A stretch of 64,000 nt of DNA from Oscillospiraceae bacterium (GTDB taxonomy: Bacteria > Bacillota > Clostridia > Oscillospirales > Oscillospiraceae). How positions within the stretch are numbered: the first letter of the stretch is position 1; each line of letters begins with the position of its first letter. Shown here one piece after another: positions 52,021 through 59,975 of the stretch. The notes beneath the pieces are model-generated. The model saw only the letters and a list, made by a program, of their open reading frames with translations, was not told the DNA's origin and searched no databases. Both the position numbers and the translations under genes were made by a program. The DNA lies in contig JAFTVV010000022.1 in assembly GCA_017465625.1 (NCBI GenBank), forward strand, positions 124,001-188,000, in the 5' to 3' direction.

Positions 52021-53048
52021 TATGCATGCTCTCCTTCGATTACAACCGCGTGACATACGGCCGGTATTGGAAGTCCCTGCATCGTTGATACAGGTGATAA
52101 AAGCGCACCTGTACCACAGAATAACAGATTTTTAATCTCCTTATTTTGTATCTTATTTAATAAATAACCGCATAAAGTGATGGCACTGCAACCGCATCCC
52201 GATCCGCCGGCGTTCACGCCCTGTGTGATATTGTCGTATACCAAACATCCGCAATCGGTAATTTTGCCTCCAATTGGTATATTGTTTTTTTTGCACAACT
52301 CTATCAAAATTTCCTTGCCAATTTGTCCTAAATCGCCTGTTACTATTAAATCATAATCTTCCGGAGATGTTTTAAAGTCTGAGAAATGCGTTTTTATTGT
52401 ATCAAAGGCGGCTGGTGCCATTGCGGCTCCCATATTGTTTGCGTCCTTTATGCCCAGGTCAACGATTGTTCCAATTGTGCATCCTGTAATTTTAGGACCT
52501 GCGCCGTTTCTGCTGAGCAGTGCAGCGCCAGCCCCGGTAACCGTCCACTGGGAGGTTGGCGGTCTTTGACCGCTGTAGTTCAGGGGGAAGCGGTATTGCC
52601 TTTCGGAGGTTGCAAAATGGGAGGATGTCATAGCCGCTACGTTTTCTAAAAATCCTCCATCGACGGCCATAGCCGCAACTATCAAGCTCTCTGCCATCGT
52701 TGAGCAAGCACCGTATAAACCAAGATGCGGAATTTGCATATTTCGCAGCGGAAATGATGAGCCGATGCATTGATTCAGCAAATCACCTGAGCATACCGCA
52801 CCTAAATCCCTTATATTTATATTTGCCTTGCGAGTCAACGTATATAATGCGTTTTGCTGCATTTTTCTTTCGGCTTGCTCCCAGGTTTTTTGCCCAAAGT
52901 AAGAATCCGGATTTGTTATATCGAAGTGCTGTGCAAGAGGTCCTTCCGATTCCTTTTTTCCTGCCACACTTGCCCAGGCAGTTATGACAGGCGGTTGCTT
53001 CAGTCGAAAGCTTTGTTTTCCTATTTTTTTGTTTTCCGTTTTGATCAC
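52020..53048 (-). CDS. spoVAD: Stage V sporulation protein AD
   Basis: SpoVAD binds dipicolinic acid and has a thiolase-like fold. Seen: 342 residues from GTG 53048, the position that aligns with Bacillus SpoVAD; RLKQPPVITAWASVAGKKES, GSSFPLRNMQIPHLGLYGAC, FATSERQYRFPLNYSGQRPP, TGAGAALLS, DYDLIVTGDLGQIG and GGSGCGCSA, all typical. A longer reading begins inside the upstream terminator and is unlikely. spoVAC, which normally precedes it, is absent here. Confidence 0.95.
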   Translation of the reverse strand: MIKTENKKIGKQSFRLKQPPVITAWASVAGKKESEGPLAQHFDITNPDSYFGQKTWEQAERKMQQNALYTLTRKANINIRDLGAVCSGDLLNQCIGSSFPLRNMQIPHLGLYGACSTMAESLIVAAMAVDGGFLENVAAMTSSHFATSERQYRFPLNYSGQRPPTSQWTVTGAGAALLSRNGAGPKITGCTIGTIVDLGIKDANNMGAAMAPAAFDTIKTHFSDFKTSPEDYDLIVTGDLGQIGKEILIELCKKNNIPIGGKITDCGCLVYDNITQGVNAGGSGCGCSAITLCGYLLNKIQNKEIKNLLFCGTGALLSPVSTMQGLPIPAVCHAVVIEGEHA

Positions 53049-53086
53049 TTCCTTGCCCTTATTATGTGATTTTTTACAGAAAATAT

Positions 53087-53123
53087 AAAAGCACTGCAAA
53101 CATTTCTGCTTGCAGTGCTTTTT
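53087..53123 (-). terminator. Terminator upstream of spoVAD
   Basis: AAAAGCACTGCAA (53087-53099) pairs with TTGCAGTGCTTTT (53110-53122). On the minus strand it ends the 96-residue gene and separates it from spoVAD, which therefore needs its own (forespore) promoter in the short gap that follows. Confidence 0.9.
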
Positions 53124-53131
53124 GTATATTG

Positions 53132-53422
53132 TTATTTTCCGGCCAGTGCTCTTTCAAGCCATACACAGCCAACATCCAGTGCCGTATAAAAACCGTTTTT
53201 TTCGCTTTTCTTTACAATGCGATCGCGGCTTTTGGCGGTGGGATCGGTCAGCTGGAGCTGGACAGAGACGCGCGTTGCGATATCCGCATCCTGCACCTTT
53301 TTGGTCTCCAGCACCTGCAGCATCACAATGTGTGAGTCTGCCATAGAGCCGTAATAGATTAAGTTATCCTTGCGCATCAAAGGATGCCCTTTGTACATCA
53401 GAACAGATTTTTCGTCAGCCAT
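53132..53422 (-). CDS. Conserved-looking 96-residue protein of unknown function
   Basis: I do not recognise the family. Seen: a strong AAGGAGG before the ATG; a mixed alpha/beta-looking chain without signal or membrane segment; segments LMYKGHPLMRKDNLIYYGSM, IVMLQVLETKKVQDADIATR and LDVGCVWLERALAGK. It lies between hairpin terminators of ireB and of its own, so it may be an independent unit or be read from ireB. The compact length and the DLIYYG-type start suggest a cytoplasmic housekeeping protein of Clostridia. Confidence 0.75.
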   Translation of the reverse strand: MADEKSVLMYKGHPLMRKDNLIYYGSMADSHIVMLQVLETKKVQDADIATRVSVQLQLTDPTAKSRDRIVKKSEKNGFYTALDVGCVWLERALAGK

Positions 53423-53445
53423 ATCGAAACCTCCTTAAAAAGTTA

Positions 53446-53473
53446 TGGGAGGCTTTTAGGCAAAAGCCTCCCA
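53446..53473 (-). terminator. Terminator of ireB
   Basis: TGGGAGGCTTTT (53446-53457) pairs perfectly with AAAAGCCTCCCA (53462-53473). On the minus strand it follows the ireB stop by seven bases; T5 comes after six more bases. Confidence 0.85.
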
Positions 53474-53479
53474 TTTAAA

Positions 53480-53734
53480 TTAGTTAAACAAATAATTCTT
53501 TACAAGCGCCTGCAGAAGCTCATCCCGATCCAACTTGCAAATTTTTGTTCGTGCATTATTGTAGTTGGTGATATAAGTGGGGTCTTCTGTCAACAAATAA
53601 CCTACGATCTGGTTAATAGGGTTATAACCCTTTTCGTTCAGAGCATCGAACACATCACGAAGAACCTGACGCATATGTTCTCTGTCATCGGTGGCTACTT
53701 GAAATTTTCTTGTTATGCTGTTGCTTTCTGTCAT
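53480..53734 (-). CDS. ireB: IreB family regulatory phosphoprotein (UPF0297)
   Basis: IreB is a small phosphoprotein target of the PASTA kinase IreK in enterococci, linked to cephalosporin resistance. Seen: 84 residues from ATG 53734 with AAAGGAGG; VFDALNEKGYNPINQIVGYLLTEDPTYIT is cut here as NEKGYNPINQIVGYLL and EDPTYIT, both family signatures. It usually precedes yqgF/ruvX; here it follows pheT and has its own promoter. Confidence 0.95.
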   Translation of the reverse strand: MTESNSITRKFQVATDDREHMRQVLRDVFDALNEKGYNPINQIVGYLLTEDPTYITNYNNARTKICKLDRDELLQALVKNYLFN

Positions 53735-53764
53735 GTGAACGACCTCCTTTTCTGTATTGAAGAT

Positions 53765-53793
53765 ATTATAGACTATTTTTAGCGGAGTGTAAA
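53765..53793 (-). promoter_or_regulatory. Promoter of ireB
   Basis: Minus strand: TTTACA (53788-53793), 17-base spacer, TATAAT (53765-53770), 30 bases before the start codon. Confidence 0.85.
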
Positions 53794-53810
53794 GTCTTTT
53801 TTGCAAAAAT

Positions 53811-56195
53811 TTAGCGGAGAACAGCGCCCAGTTTCTCGGAAAGAGATGTCAGGATGCGGCGCATTACGTTTTCGGAATCCTCATCCGTCAATGTGCGGTC
53901 ATCGGCACGCAGTTCCAGAGAAAATGCCAAACTCTTTTTGCCGTCCGGAATGCCAATTCCCTTGTAGACATCAAACAGACGAACTTTTCTTAACAGTTTT
54001 CCGGCAGCATCGGTGATTACGTTTTCCACTTCGGCAACGGTTTGACAATCATCGCATACAACGGCCAAATCACGGGAAACGGTGGGGTATTTGGGCAGGG
54101 GAACGTAAGTTGCTTCAGGAAGCTGAAGTGTAATCAGCTTTGTCACATTGATTTCAGCGCAGTAAATTTCTGCATCGATATCGTAATTCTTTGCAACCAG
54201 GGGATGAATCTGACCTATATAACCGAGCTCAACACCGTTACAGGAAACTTTTGCACAACGACCGGGATGATAGGAGGGATTTGTTTGATCTGCCTCATAA
54301 CAAACCTTCGGAATTCTCAAGCCGGAGAAGATGCATTCCAGTTCTCCCTTGATGGTGAAGAAGCTTTCGCCACTGCCATAGGTGCCCAGCACCAAGATTT
54401 TGGGCTCTTCCGGAAGCACCTGGCCTTCAACAGGCAAATAAATCTTTGCCACTTCGTAAAGCTTTGCCTGCTTATTGTGATATGCATTATTCTTCGCCAG
54501 AATATCCAGCATAGAGGGCAGGGCAGTGGTGCGCATCACAGAAGTATCCTCACCCAAGGGGTTTTGGATATGAAGTGTATTGCGCAAACCAGAATCCTGA
54601 GGCAAGCGTATTTGATCAAAAATCGTGGGAGAAACGAAAGAATAAGTGATAATTTCACTAAAGCCAAGGGAACGGCACAAGCTGCCGGCTTTTGCTTCAA
54701 ATTGCATTACAGGTGTATATCCACCCTTAGTGGATGTTTTAAACGCTGTAGTGGGAATAACATTGTAGCCGTAGGAACGACCGACTTCTTCTGCAATATC
54801 TGCCATCAAATTCAGGTCGGGACGCCAGGAGGGAACATGAATGACTCCGTTCTCTACAGGAAGCTCCAGAAGCTGTAAATACTGAACCATATCCGCCTCC
54901 GGGATGCTTGTGCCGAGAAGCTTGTTGATTTTCTCAGGCTCAAGGGGAACGTCCTTAGGGGCAGGAACATAGTTGATAATGTCGATCATTCCGTCCAAAA
55001 CATCGCCGCAGGCAAGCAGTTCGACAAGCTCGCAGGCGCGCTGTACGGCAGGAACGGTCATCATGGGGTCTAAGCTCTTTTCAAACTTACCGGAGGACTC
55101 TGTACGCATACCGAGCGCCAGGGCTGTTTGACGAATAGAAGTGCCGTTAAAGTTTGCTGACTCAAAGACAACAGTGGTGGTGTCGTCCATAATTTCAGAA
55201 TTTTCGCCACCCATAATACCTGCAAGTCCGATGGGCCTGTTTTCGTCAGCAATAACCAGCATACCGGCCTTCAGAGAACGAACATTGCCGTCTAATGTGG
55301 TCAGTGTTTCTCCCTCTTCGGCTTCACGCACAATGATTTTGCCGGAAGAGACATAGCGATAGTCGAATGCGTGCATCGGCTGACCGTATTCCAGCATTAC
55401 ATAGTTTGTAATATCCACAATGTTATTGATTGGACGAATACCGTTTGCACGCAGACGCTGACGCATCCACTTAGGGGAGGGAGCAATTTTAACATTTGCA
55501 ACCATACGGGAGCTATAGCGGTTGCATAGCTCTGTTGCAGGAACATCCACATCCAGGAAATCGTACATCGAGCCGGCTTCACTTCCGTTTACAACAGGCT
55601 CGTGATGCTTCATTGTTTGTCCGAATGCGGCGGCAGATTCTCTTGCAAGTCCAATAATGGAATAGCAGTCGGGACGGTTGTTGGTGATTTCAAAATCTAC
55701 AATAGTATCATCGTTTCCAATCACCAAATTGATATCGTCACCGGGTTTGCAATCTTCCTCGATAATCCAGATGCCATCCTCGATTGCATAAGGAAAATCA
55801 TTCACAGTCAAGTTTAATTCGCTTAAACCGCACAGCATTCCGTTGGAGGCAACACCGCGAAGCTTACCCTTGGTAATGTGAACACCCCCGGGAAGATAAG
55901 AGTTGTGAAGTGCAGCGGGAACCAAATCACCTTCGTGCACATTTTGAGCGCCGGTCACGATTTGAACAGGCTCTTCAGAGCCAACATCGACTTGACAAAC
56001 CCACATGTGGTCAGAATTTTCGTGGCGCACGATGGAAAGAACTTTGCCTACAACAACGTTTTTGATTTCACTGTCCATCCGCTCATAGGTTTCCACCTTT
56101 TGACCGAAAATTGTCATCGTTTCTACGTATTCTTTATCAGAGACGTGGGATAAGTCTACGAATTCTTCGTTAATCCACTTTCTGTTTAATTTCAT
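53811..56195 (-). CDS. pheT: Phenylalanine-tRNA ligase beta subunit
   Basis: A 794-residue subunit with the tRNA-binding/EMAP domain (about 40-150), B3/B4 editing domain (about 210-380), B5 (400-470), the catalytic-like core and the C-terminal anticodon-binding FDX-ACB domain (about 700-794; YPTVSRDLAVVCDD, VYKGIGIPDGKKSLAFSL). LSHVSDKEYVETMT near the N-terminus is typical. It follows pheS by 13 bases with AAGGAGGG before ATG and shares its T-box control. Confidence 0.98.
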   Translation of the reverse strand: MKLNRKWINEEFVDLSHVSDKEYVETMTIFGQKVETYERMDSEIKNVVVGKVLSIVRHENSDHMWVCQVDVGSEEPVQIVTGAQNVHEGDLVPAALHNSYLPGGVHITKGKLRGVASNGMLCGLSELNLTVNDFPYAIEDGIWIIEEDCKPGDDINLVIGNDDTIVDFEITNNRPDCYSIIGLARESAAAFGQTMKHHEPVVNGSEAGSMYDFLDVDVPATELCNRYSSRMVANVKIAPSPKWMRQRLRANGIRPINNIVDITNYVMLEYGQPMHAFDYRYVSSGKIIVREAEEGETLTTLDGNVRSLKAGMLVIADENRPIGLAGIMGGENSEIMDDTTTVVFESANFNGTSIRQTALALGMRTESSGKFEKSLDPMMTVPAVQRACELVELLACGDVLDGMIDIINYVPAPKDVPLEPEKINKLLGTSIPEADMVQYLQLLELPVENGVIHVPSWRPDLNLMADIAEEVGRSYGYNVIPTTAFKTSTKGGYTPVMQFEAKAGSLCRSLGFSEIITYSFVSPTIFDQIRLPQDSGLRNTLHIQNPLGEDTSVMRTTALPSMLDILAKNNAYHNKQAKLYEVAKIYLPVEGQVLPEEPKILVLGTYGSGESFFTIKGELECIFSGLRIPKVCYEADQTNPSYHPGRCAKVSCNGVELGYIGQIHPLVAKNYDIDAEIYCAEINVTKLITLQLPEATYVPLPKYPTVSRDLAVVCDDCQTVAEVENVITDAAGKLLRKVRLFDVYKGIGIPDGKKSLAFSLELRADDRTLTDEDSENVMRRILTSLSEKLGAVLR

Positions 56196-56208
56196 TTCGA
56201 TTCCCTCC

Positions 56209-57252
56209 TTAGAACTGGTTTAAGAACCGCACATCATTTTCGAAAATCAAGCGCAGGTCATTGATGCGTGTACGACGCATAGCCATACGTTCCAGACCCA
56301 TACCAAATGCAAAGCCGGAATATTTTTCGGGGTCAATCCCACAGCCGCAAAGGACTTCGGTATGAACCATTCCTGCGCCAAGCAATTCAATCCAGCCTTC
56401 ACCGTGGCAGGTAGAGCAAACCTGTCCGTTGACTTCTCCTGTGCCGTGGCACTTGTGACATTGCATATCCATCTCACAGCTGGGCTCGGTAAAAGGGAAG
56501 TGGTGGGGACGGAAACGCATAACAGCGTCCTCACCGTAAAGGCTCTTCATCAAGGTAACCAGTGCGCCCTTCAGGTCGCCCATGGTAATATGCTCGTCAA
56601 CAACCAATCCTTCAATCTGATGGAACATAGGAGAGTGTGTTGCGTCTGCTTCGTCTTTGCGGTAAACCCGTCCGGGTGCTAAAATGCAGATGGGGGGCTT
56701 TGCGTGTTCCATTACACGAATCTGCATCGGACTTGTTTGCGTGCGGAGCAATACGGAGTCATCGTCTGTAAAATAGAAGGTATCGGAACGATCGCGGGAG
56801 GGATGCCCTTCCTCAATATTTAATTTGGTGAAATTATAGCTTGCAAGCTCAATTTCAGGACCGTCCACAATCTGATATCCCAAACCCACAAACAGGTCTT
56901 TGATTTCCTGAAGCACCTGATTCATCGGGTGTTCGTGACCCATTTTTACCTCATTGCCGGGAATGGTCACGTCAATCGCCTCGTCAGCCAGCTTCTTTTC
57001 CAGCACCAGTGCGTTAATTTCGGTTTTTCTGGCTTCCAGCACCTGCTCAATGTTGGCTCGTACCGTATTGGCGAGCTGACCCATAACAGGACGCTCCTCG
57101 GGAGACAGCTTACCCATCTGCTTCAGAACTGCTGTAAGATCACCCTTTTTGCCCAAAAGACGCACACGAAGCTCCTCTAAAGCGGCAGGGGAATCTGCTG
57201 CGTTCAGTGCGGCAATAGCGTCTTGCTGAATTTGCTCTAACTGCTTTTTCAT
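56209..57252 (-). CDS. pheS: Phenylalanine-tRNA ligase alpha subunit
   Basis: The catalytic subunit charging tRNA-Phe. Seen: 347 residues from ATG 57252 (GGAAGGAG); N-terminal coiled coil (1-90), motif 1 HPMNQVLQEI, motif 2 region LLRTQTSPMQIR and PGRVYRKDEAD, motif 3 GFAFGMGLERMAM, and a four-cysteine zinc knuckle (CHKCHGTG...CSTCHGEG) inserted before motif 3, as in a subgroup of Firmicutes. The longer open frame upstream runs through the T-box and is not coding. Confidence 0.98.
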   Translation of the reverse strand: MKKQLEQIQQDAIAALNAADSPAALEELRVRLLGKKGDLTAVLKQMGKLSPEERPVMGQLANTVRANIEQVLEARKTEINALVLEKKLADEAIDVTIPGNEVKMGHEHPMNQVLQEIKDLFVGLGYQIVDGPEIELASYNFTKLNIEEGHPSRDRSDTFYFTDDDSVLLRTQTSPMQIRVMEHAKPPICILAPGRVYRKDEADATHSPMFHQIEGLVVDEHITMGDLKGALVTLMKSLYGEDAVMRFRPHHFPFTEPSCEMDMQCHKCHGTGEVNGQVCSTCHGEGWIELLGAGMVHTEVLCGCGIDPEKYSGFAFGMGLERMAMRRTRINDLRLIFENDVRFLNQF

Positions 57253-57274
57253 TATAAAACTCCTTCCAAAGGTT

Positions 57275-57535
57275 AAATATAAAAAAATAACCCTCGTCCC
57301 ACAATCGGGACGAAGGAAAAATCCTCCGCGGTACCACCCGCAATTCGCCATTTCCGGCGCAGCTTTTCGATGCTGATACATCATAGATCGGTAACGAGAT
57401 CACCCGGCGCACCCTACTTGAATTTCAGGCGGCAGCTCATGGGAGAAAGCCTACAACTGCACGCAGACGGATCTCACCACACCGTCCTCTCTTTCACCGT
57501 GTTGTCAGTATTCGACAGCCCAATCATTGCTTTTG
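57275..57535 (-). promoter_or_regulatory. T-box leader controlling pheST, Phe specifier
   Basis: On the minus strand the leader has the conserved T-box GGGTGGTACCGCGG (57326-57339), followed by a terminator hairpin (CTTCGTCCC with GGGACGAGG, 57292-57316) and a T-rich run. Upstream, CTGAAATTCAAGTAGGG fits the specifier side of stem I, with TTC (57420-57422) as the Phe codon. Uncharged tRNA-Phe would stabilise the antiterminator and turn on pheST. Confidence 0.95.
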
Positions 57536-57549
57536 AATATTACCGATGT

Positions 57550-57578
57550 ATATTAGCATATTTCGGATAAAAATGCAA
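57550..57578 (-). promoter_or_regulatory. Promoter of the pheST T-box transcript
   Basis: Minus strand: TTGCAT (57573-57578), 17-base spacer, TAATAT (57550-57555), just upstream of stem I. Confidence 0.65.
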
Positions 57579-57594
57579 GCATAATTTCCGCTTA

Positions 57595-57624
57595 TTGACC
57601 GAAATAGTACTTTTGTGGTAGAAT
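57595..57624 (+). promoter_or_regulatory. Promoter of nnrD
   Basis: TTGACC (57595-57600), 18-base spacer, TAGAAT (57619-57624); divergent from the pheST promoter. Confidence 0.65.
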
Positions 57625-57644
57625 TTATAAGGAAGGTGATATTC

Positions 57645-58493
57645 TTGAAAATTCAAATGACGGACGAAAGCTTTGTTTACTCTAAAATTCCTCAGAGAGC
57701 GCCCGATACTCATAAGGGTGATTACGGAAGAATTTTGTTATTATGTGGCAGTAAAGGATTCTCCGGTGCAGCGGCATTGGCAGCCAATGGTGCGCTTCGC
57801 ACCGGTGCAGGCGTAGTTTATTTAGCAGTTCCGGAATCTATTTATATTATCGAAGCAGTAAAGGTTACCGAAGCGGTTGTACTTCCTTTTAGGGATCAAA
57901 ACGGAATGTTTAGCGAGGAAGCCTGGGAACAGATTGCGTCTTTACTGCCCAAAATGGATGCAGTGCTGATCGGCCCGGGTATCGGCAAATCGTTCGGCAG
58001 TTTTTCTGTTGTTCAATATGTGCTTCAAAACGCATTGTGTCCTGTTGTTTTAGATGCTGATGGAATAAATGTATTAGAAGGACATACAGATATATTGCGG
58101 GAAAGAACAGCGCCTACAATTCTAACGCCCCACGCTGGAGAGTTTCGTACGGCTTTTGGTTTTTTGCCGGACGATCGGGAGAAGTCTGCCGTTCAAATGG
58201 CAAAAGATTTTGGATGTATTATACTGCTGAAAGGTCATAAAACGCTGATTACTGACGGTGATGTTTGCTTTGAAAACCATACCGGCAATGCCGGAATGGC
58301 AAAAGGCGGCTCGGGAGACGTACTTTCCGGAATCATTACCGCGCTTGTGGGGCAAAAACTTTCTGCGTTGGATGCCGCTATATGTGGTGCCTGGATTCAC
58401 GGACGGGCAGGGGATATATGCCGAGACGAGATTGGAATGTATGGAATGTTGCCCGGTGATATGATTTGCGTTCTTCCCCGACTTCTGCCATAA
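57645..58493 (+). CDS. nnrD: ADP-dependent (S)-NAD(P)H-hydrate dehydratase
   Basis: NnrD repairs hydrated NAD(P)H with ADP. Seen: about 282 residues from TTG 57645 (GGAAGGTGAT upstream; ATG 57657 is possible); KGDYGRILLLCGSKGFSGAA, LIGPGIGKS, LDADGINVLEG, LTPHAGEF and AKGGSGDVLSGIITAL with the catalytic Asp. It is the stand-alone C-terminal half of YjeF; the epimerase domain is not here. The following lipoprotein gene starts 11 bases later. Confidence 0.95.
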   Translation: MKIQMTDESFVYSKIPQRAPDTHKGDYGRILLLCGSKGFSGAAALAANGALRTGAGVVYLAVPESIYIIEAVKVTEAVVLPFRDQNGMFSEEAWEQIASLLPKMDAVLIGPGIGKSFGSFSVVQYVLQNALCPVVLDADGINVLEGHTDILRERTAPTILTPHAGEFRTAFGFLPDDREKSAVQMAKDFGCIILLKGHKTLITDGDVCFENHTGNAGMAKGGSGDVLSGIITALVGQKLSALDAAICGAWIHGRAGDICRDEIGMYGMLPGDMICVLPRLLP

Positions 58494-58504
58494 GGACTGA
58501 GTGT

Positions 58505-59065
58505 TTGAAATTTTGCATTGTTATCATTTTGTCCATTGTTTTTTTAACCGGATGTGCGTCTGCGGATGAGAATTTGGATCGTGCAATGAATTTGCGCACG
58601 ACCGTGTCTAAAGCAGATCAAGTTCAATTTCAGTGTACTGTTACAGCGGATTATTATGATGAGGTATGCTCTTTTGTCATTGACTGCGTTTACGATGAAA
58701 ATCATCAAATTCATTTTGAAGTGGTGGAGCCCAATACGATATCGGGCATTTCCGGTATGATTGACGGCAAAGAAGGGCAATTCACGTTTGATGATCAAAT
58801 CTTAGTGTTTAAGCCGATGGATGGAGGCTGTTTATCACCTATTTTTGCACCGTGGTTTCTTTTGGATGCCATTGAAGGCGGATTTATTCACAGTGTTTCG
58901 GAACATAAAGAAGGTTATTGTGTTACATATCGCGATAGTTTTCAGGATGAGACCTTGATGATAGAGGTGTTTTTAACCAAGGACGATGTTCCGATTAAAT
59001 GCGAAATTTATTTGGGAGAACGGCGCATTTTGCTGTTAGAGATTCGTAATTTTGTTTTTGTGTAA
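58505..59065 (+). CDS. Hypothetical lipoprotein
   Basis: A 186-residue protein with a lipoprotein signal (LKFCIVIILSIVFLTGC; lipobox LTGC) from a TTG start. The mature part looks like a single beta-rich domain with alternating hydrophobic strands (FQCTVTADYYDEVCSFVIDC, EGQFTFDDQILVF, YCVTYRDSF), similar in feel to LolA/germination-lipoprotein folds, but I cannot name the family. It lies between nnrD and mazF, a place where other Clostridia often have a similar lipoprotein. Confidence 0.8.
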   Translation: MKFCIVIILSIVFLTGCASADENLDRAMNLRTTVSKADQVQFQCTVTADYYDEVCSFVIDCVYDENHQIHFEVVEPNTISGISGMIDGKEGQFTFDDQILVFKPMDGGCLSPIFAPWFLLDAIEGGFIHSVSEHKEGYCVTYRDSFQDETLMIEVFLTKDDVPIKCEIYLGERRILLLEIRNFVFV

Positions 59066-59201
59066 CATCTTGTCGCGTTTTTGCATAGGATATTTTGACT
59101 GCTTGCTGTATATTTTGGATTGTGATGTGGGACAATACTTATACCCGCGTTACATAGTAGATTCAGTAGCGCAGGCAACGATATCTGCGGAGTGTGAAAA
59201 T

Positions 59202-59564
59202 ATGGATAGCACAGTAAAACGCGGGGACATCTTTTATGCGGATTTATCACCGGTTGTAGGAAGCGAGCAAGGCGGAACGCGTCCGGTGCTGATTGTTCAG
59301 AACGATATGGGAAACCGACATTCTCCCACGGTAATCGCAGCTGCCATTACAAGTCAAACCGGCAAAGCACGTTTGCCGACACATATCAATATTGCCGGTG
59401 GCAGTGTTGGATTGAGTAAGGATTCTGTAATACTCTTGGAGCAAATCCGCACAATTGATAAGCGCCGTCTTCGAGAACACATGGGACATTTGGATGAGAA
59501 ACAGATGACAATGGTTGATAATGCCATCGCTGTAAGCTTTGGACTGGAAGACCACCTGCTTTAA
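59202..59564 (+). CDS. MazF/PemK-type endoribonuclease toxin (EndoA-like)
   Basis: A 120-residue MazF family protein: VKRGDIFYADLSPVVGSEQG, RPVLIVQNDMGN, TVIAAAITSQ, and DSVILLEQIRTIDKRRL. It closely resembles the EndoA/NdoA toxin of bacilli, which cuts mRNA at U-rich sites. No antitoxin gene is found: the 136 bases upstream carry no ribbon-helix-helix frame. The start is ATG 59202 with GGAGTG; a longer frame from 59052 begins inside the previous gene and has no family similarity. Confidence 0.92.
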   Translation: MDSTVKRGDIFYADLSPVVGSEQGGTRPVLIVQNDMGNRHSPTVIAAAITSQTGKARLPTHINIAGGSVGLSKDSVILLEQIRTIDKRRLREHMGHLDEKQMTMVDNAIAVSFGLEDHLL

Positions 59565-59565
59565 T

Positions 59566-59607
59566 AAATCACCCCCCCGTCACATATAATGTAACGGGGG
59601 GTGATTT
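59566..59607 (+). terminator. Terminator after mazF, containing the next gene's ribosome binding site
   Basis: ATCACCCCCC-CGT pairs with ACGGGGGGTGAT around an AT-rich loop, then TTTTT. The 3' arm GGGGGGTGAT is also the Shine-Dalgarno region of the gene that starts at 59610. Confidence 0.85.
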
Positions 59608-59609
59608 TT

Positions 59610-59975
59610 GTGAATAGTACATACAATATAACACTGGATCAAAAGGTCATTGGGCAGGCATTTATTGAGGAAAGCGGAATGTATTATCTGATAAACTGCG
59701 AAATAGATTCCAAAACCCCTATGCCAATAACGATTTATTTGGCGGGCAATGAGAACACCATAAAACTTGGGGGATGTTATCATGCACAAAATGGGTTTCG
59801 TTTAAAAACAAGGCTTAATAAACGAATGTTACAGCATGCGAGCTACAGATTTGTTGCACAGGGTTCTCAAGCCGGCATAATCGTGGATAAAAACAGACCG
59901 GTGGATTATTTGGAATTTTTGGAATGTGCTAAAATCAAAAAAGAGGGTACATACAAGAGCATTTATTACGGATGA
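59610..59975 (+). CDS. Unknown 121-residue protein
   Basis: Not recognised. The GTG start has GGGGGTGAT six bases upstream, located in the 3' arm of the mazF terminator. The chain has no signal or membrane segment, is rich in beta-prone stretches (ITLDQKVIGQAFIEES, YYLINCEIDSKTPMPITIYL) and is basic (KTRLNKRMLQHASYRF), suggesting a small cytoplasmic, possibly nucleic-acid-related protein. Its 3' end overlaps the convergent histidine kinase gene by ten bases. Confidence 0.7.
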   Translation: MNSTYNITLDQKVIGQAFIEESGMYYLINCEIDSKTPMPITIYLAGNENTIKLGGCYHAQNGFRLKTRLNKRMLQHASYRFVAQGSQAGIIVDKNRPVDYLEFLECAKIKKEGTYKSIYYG

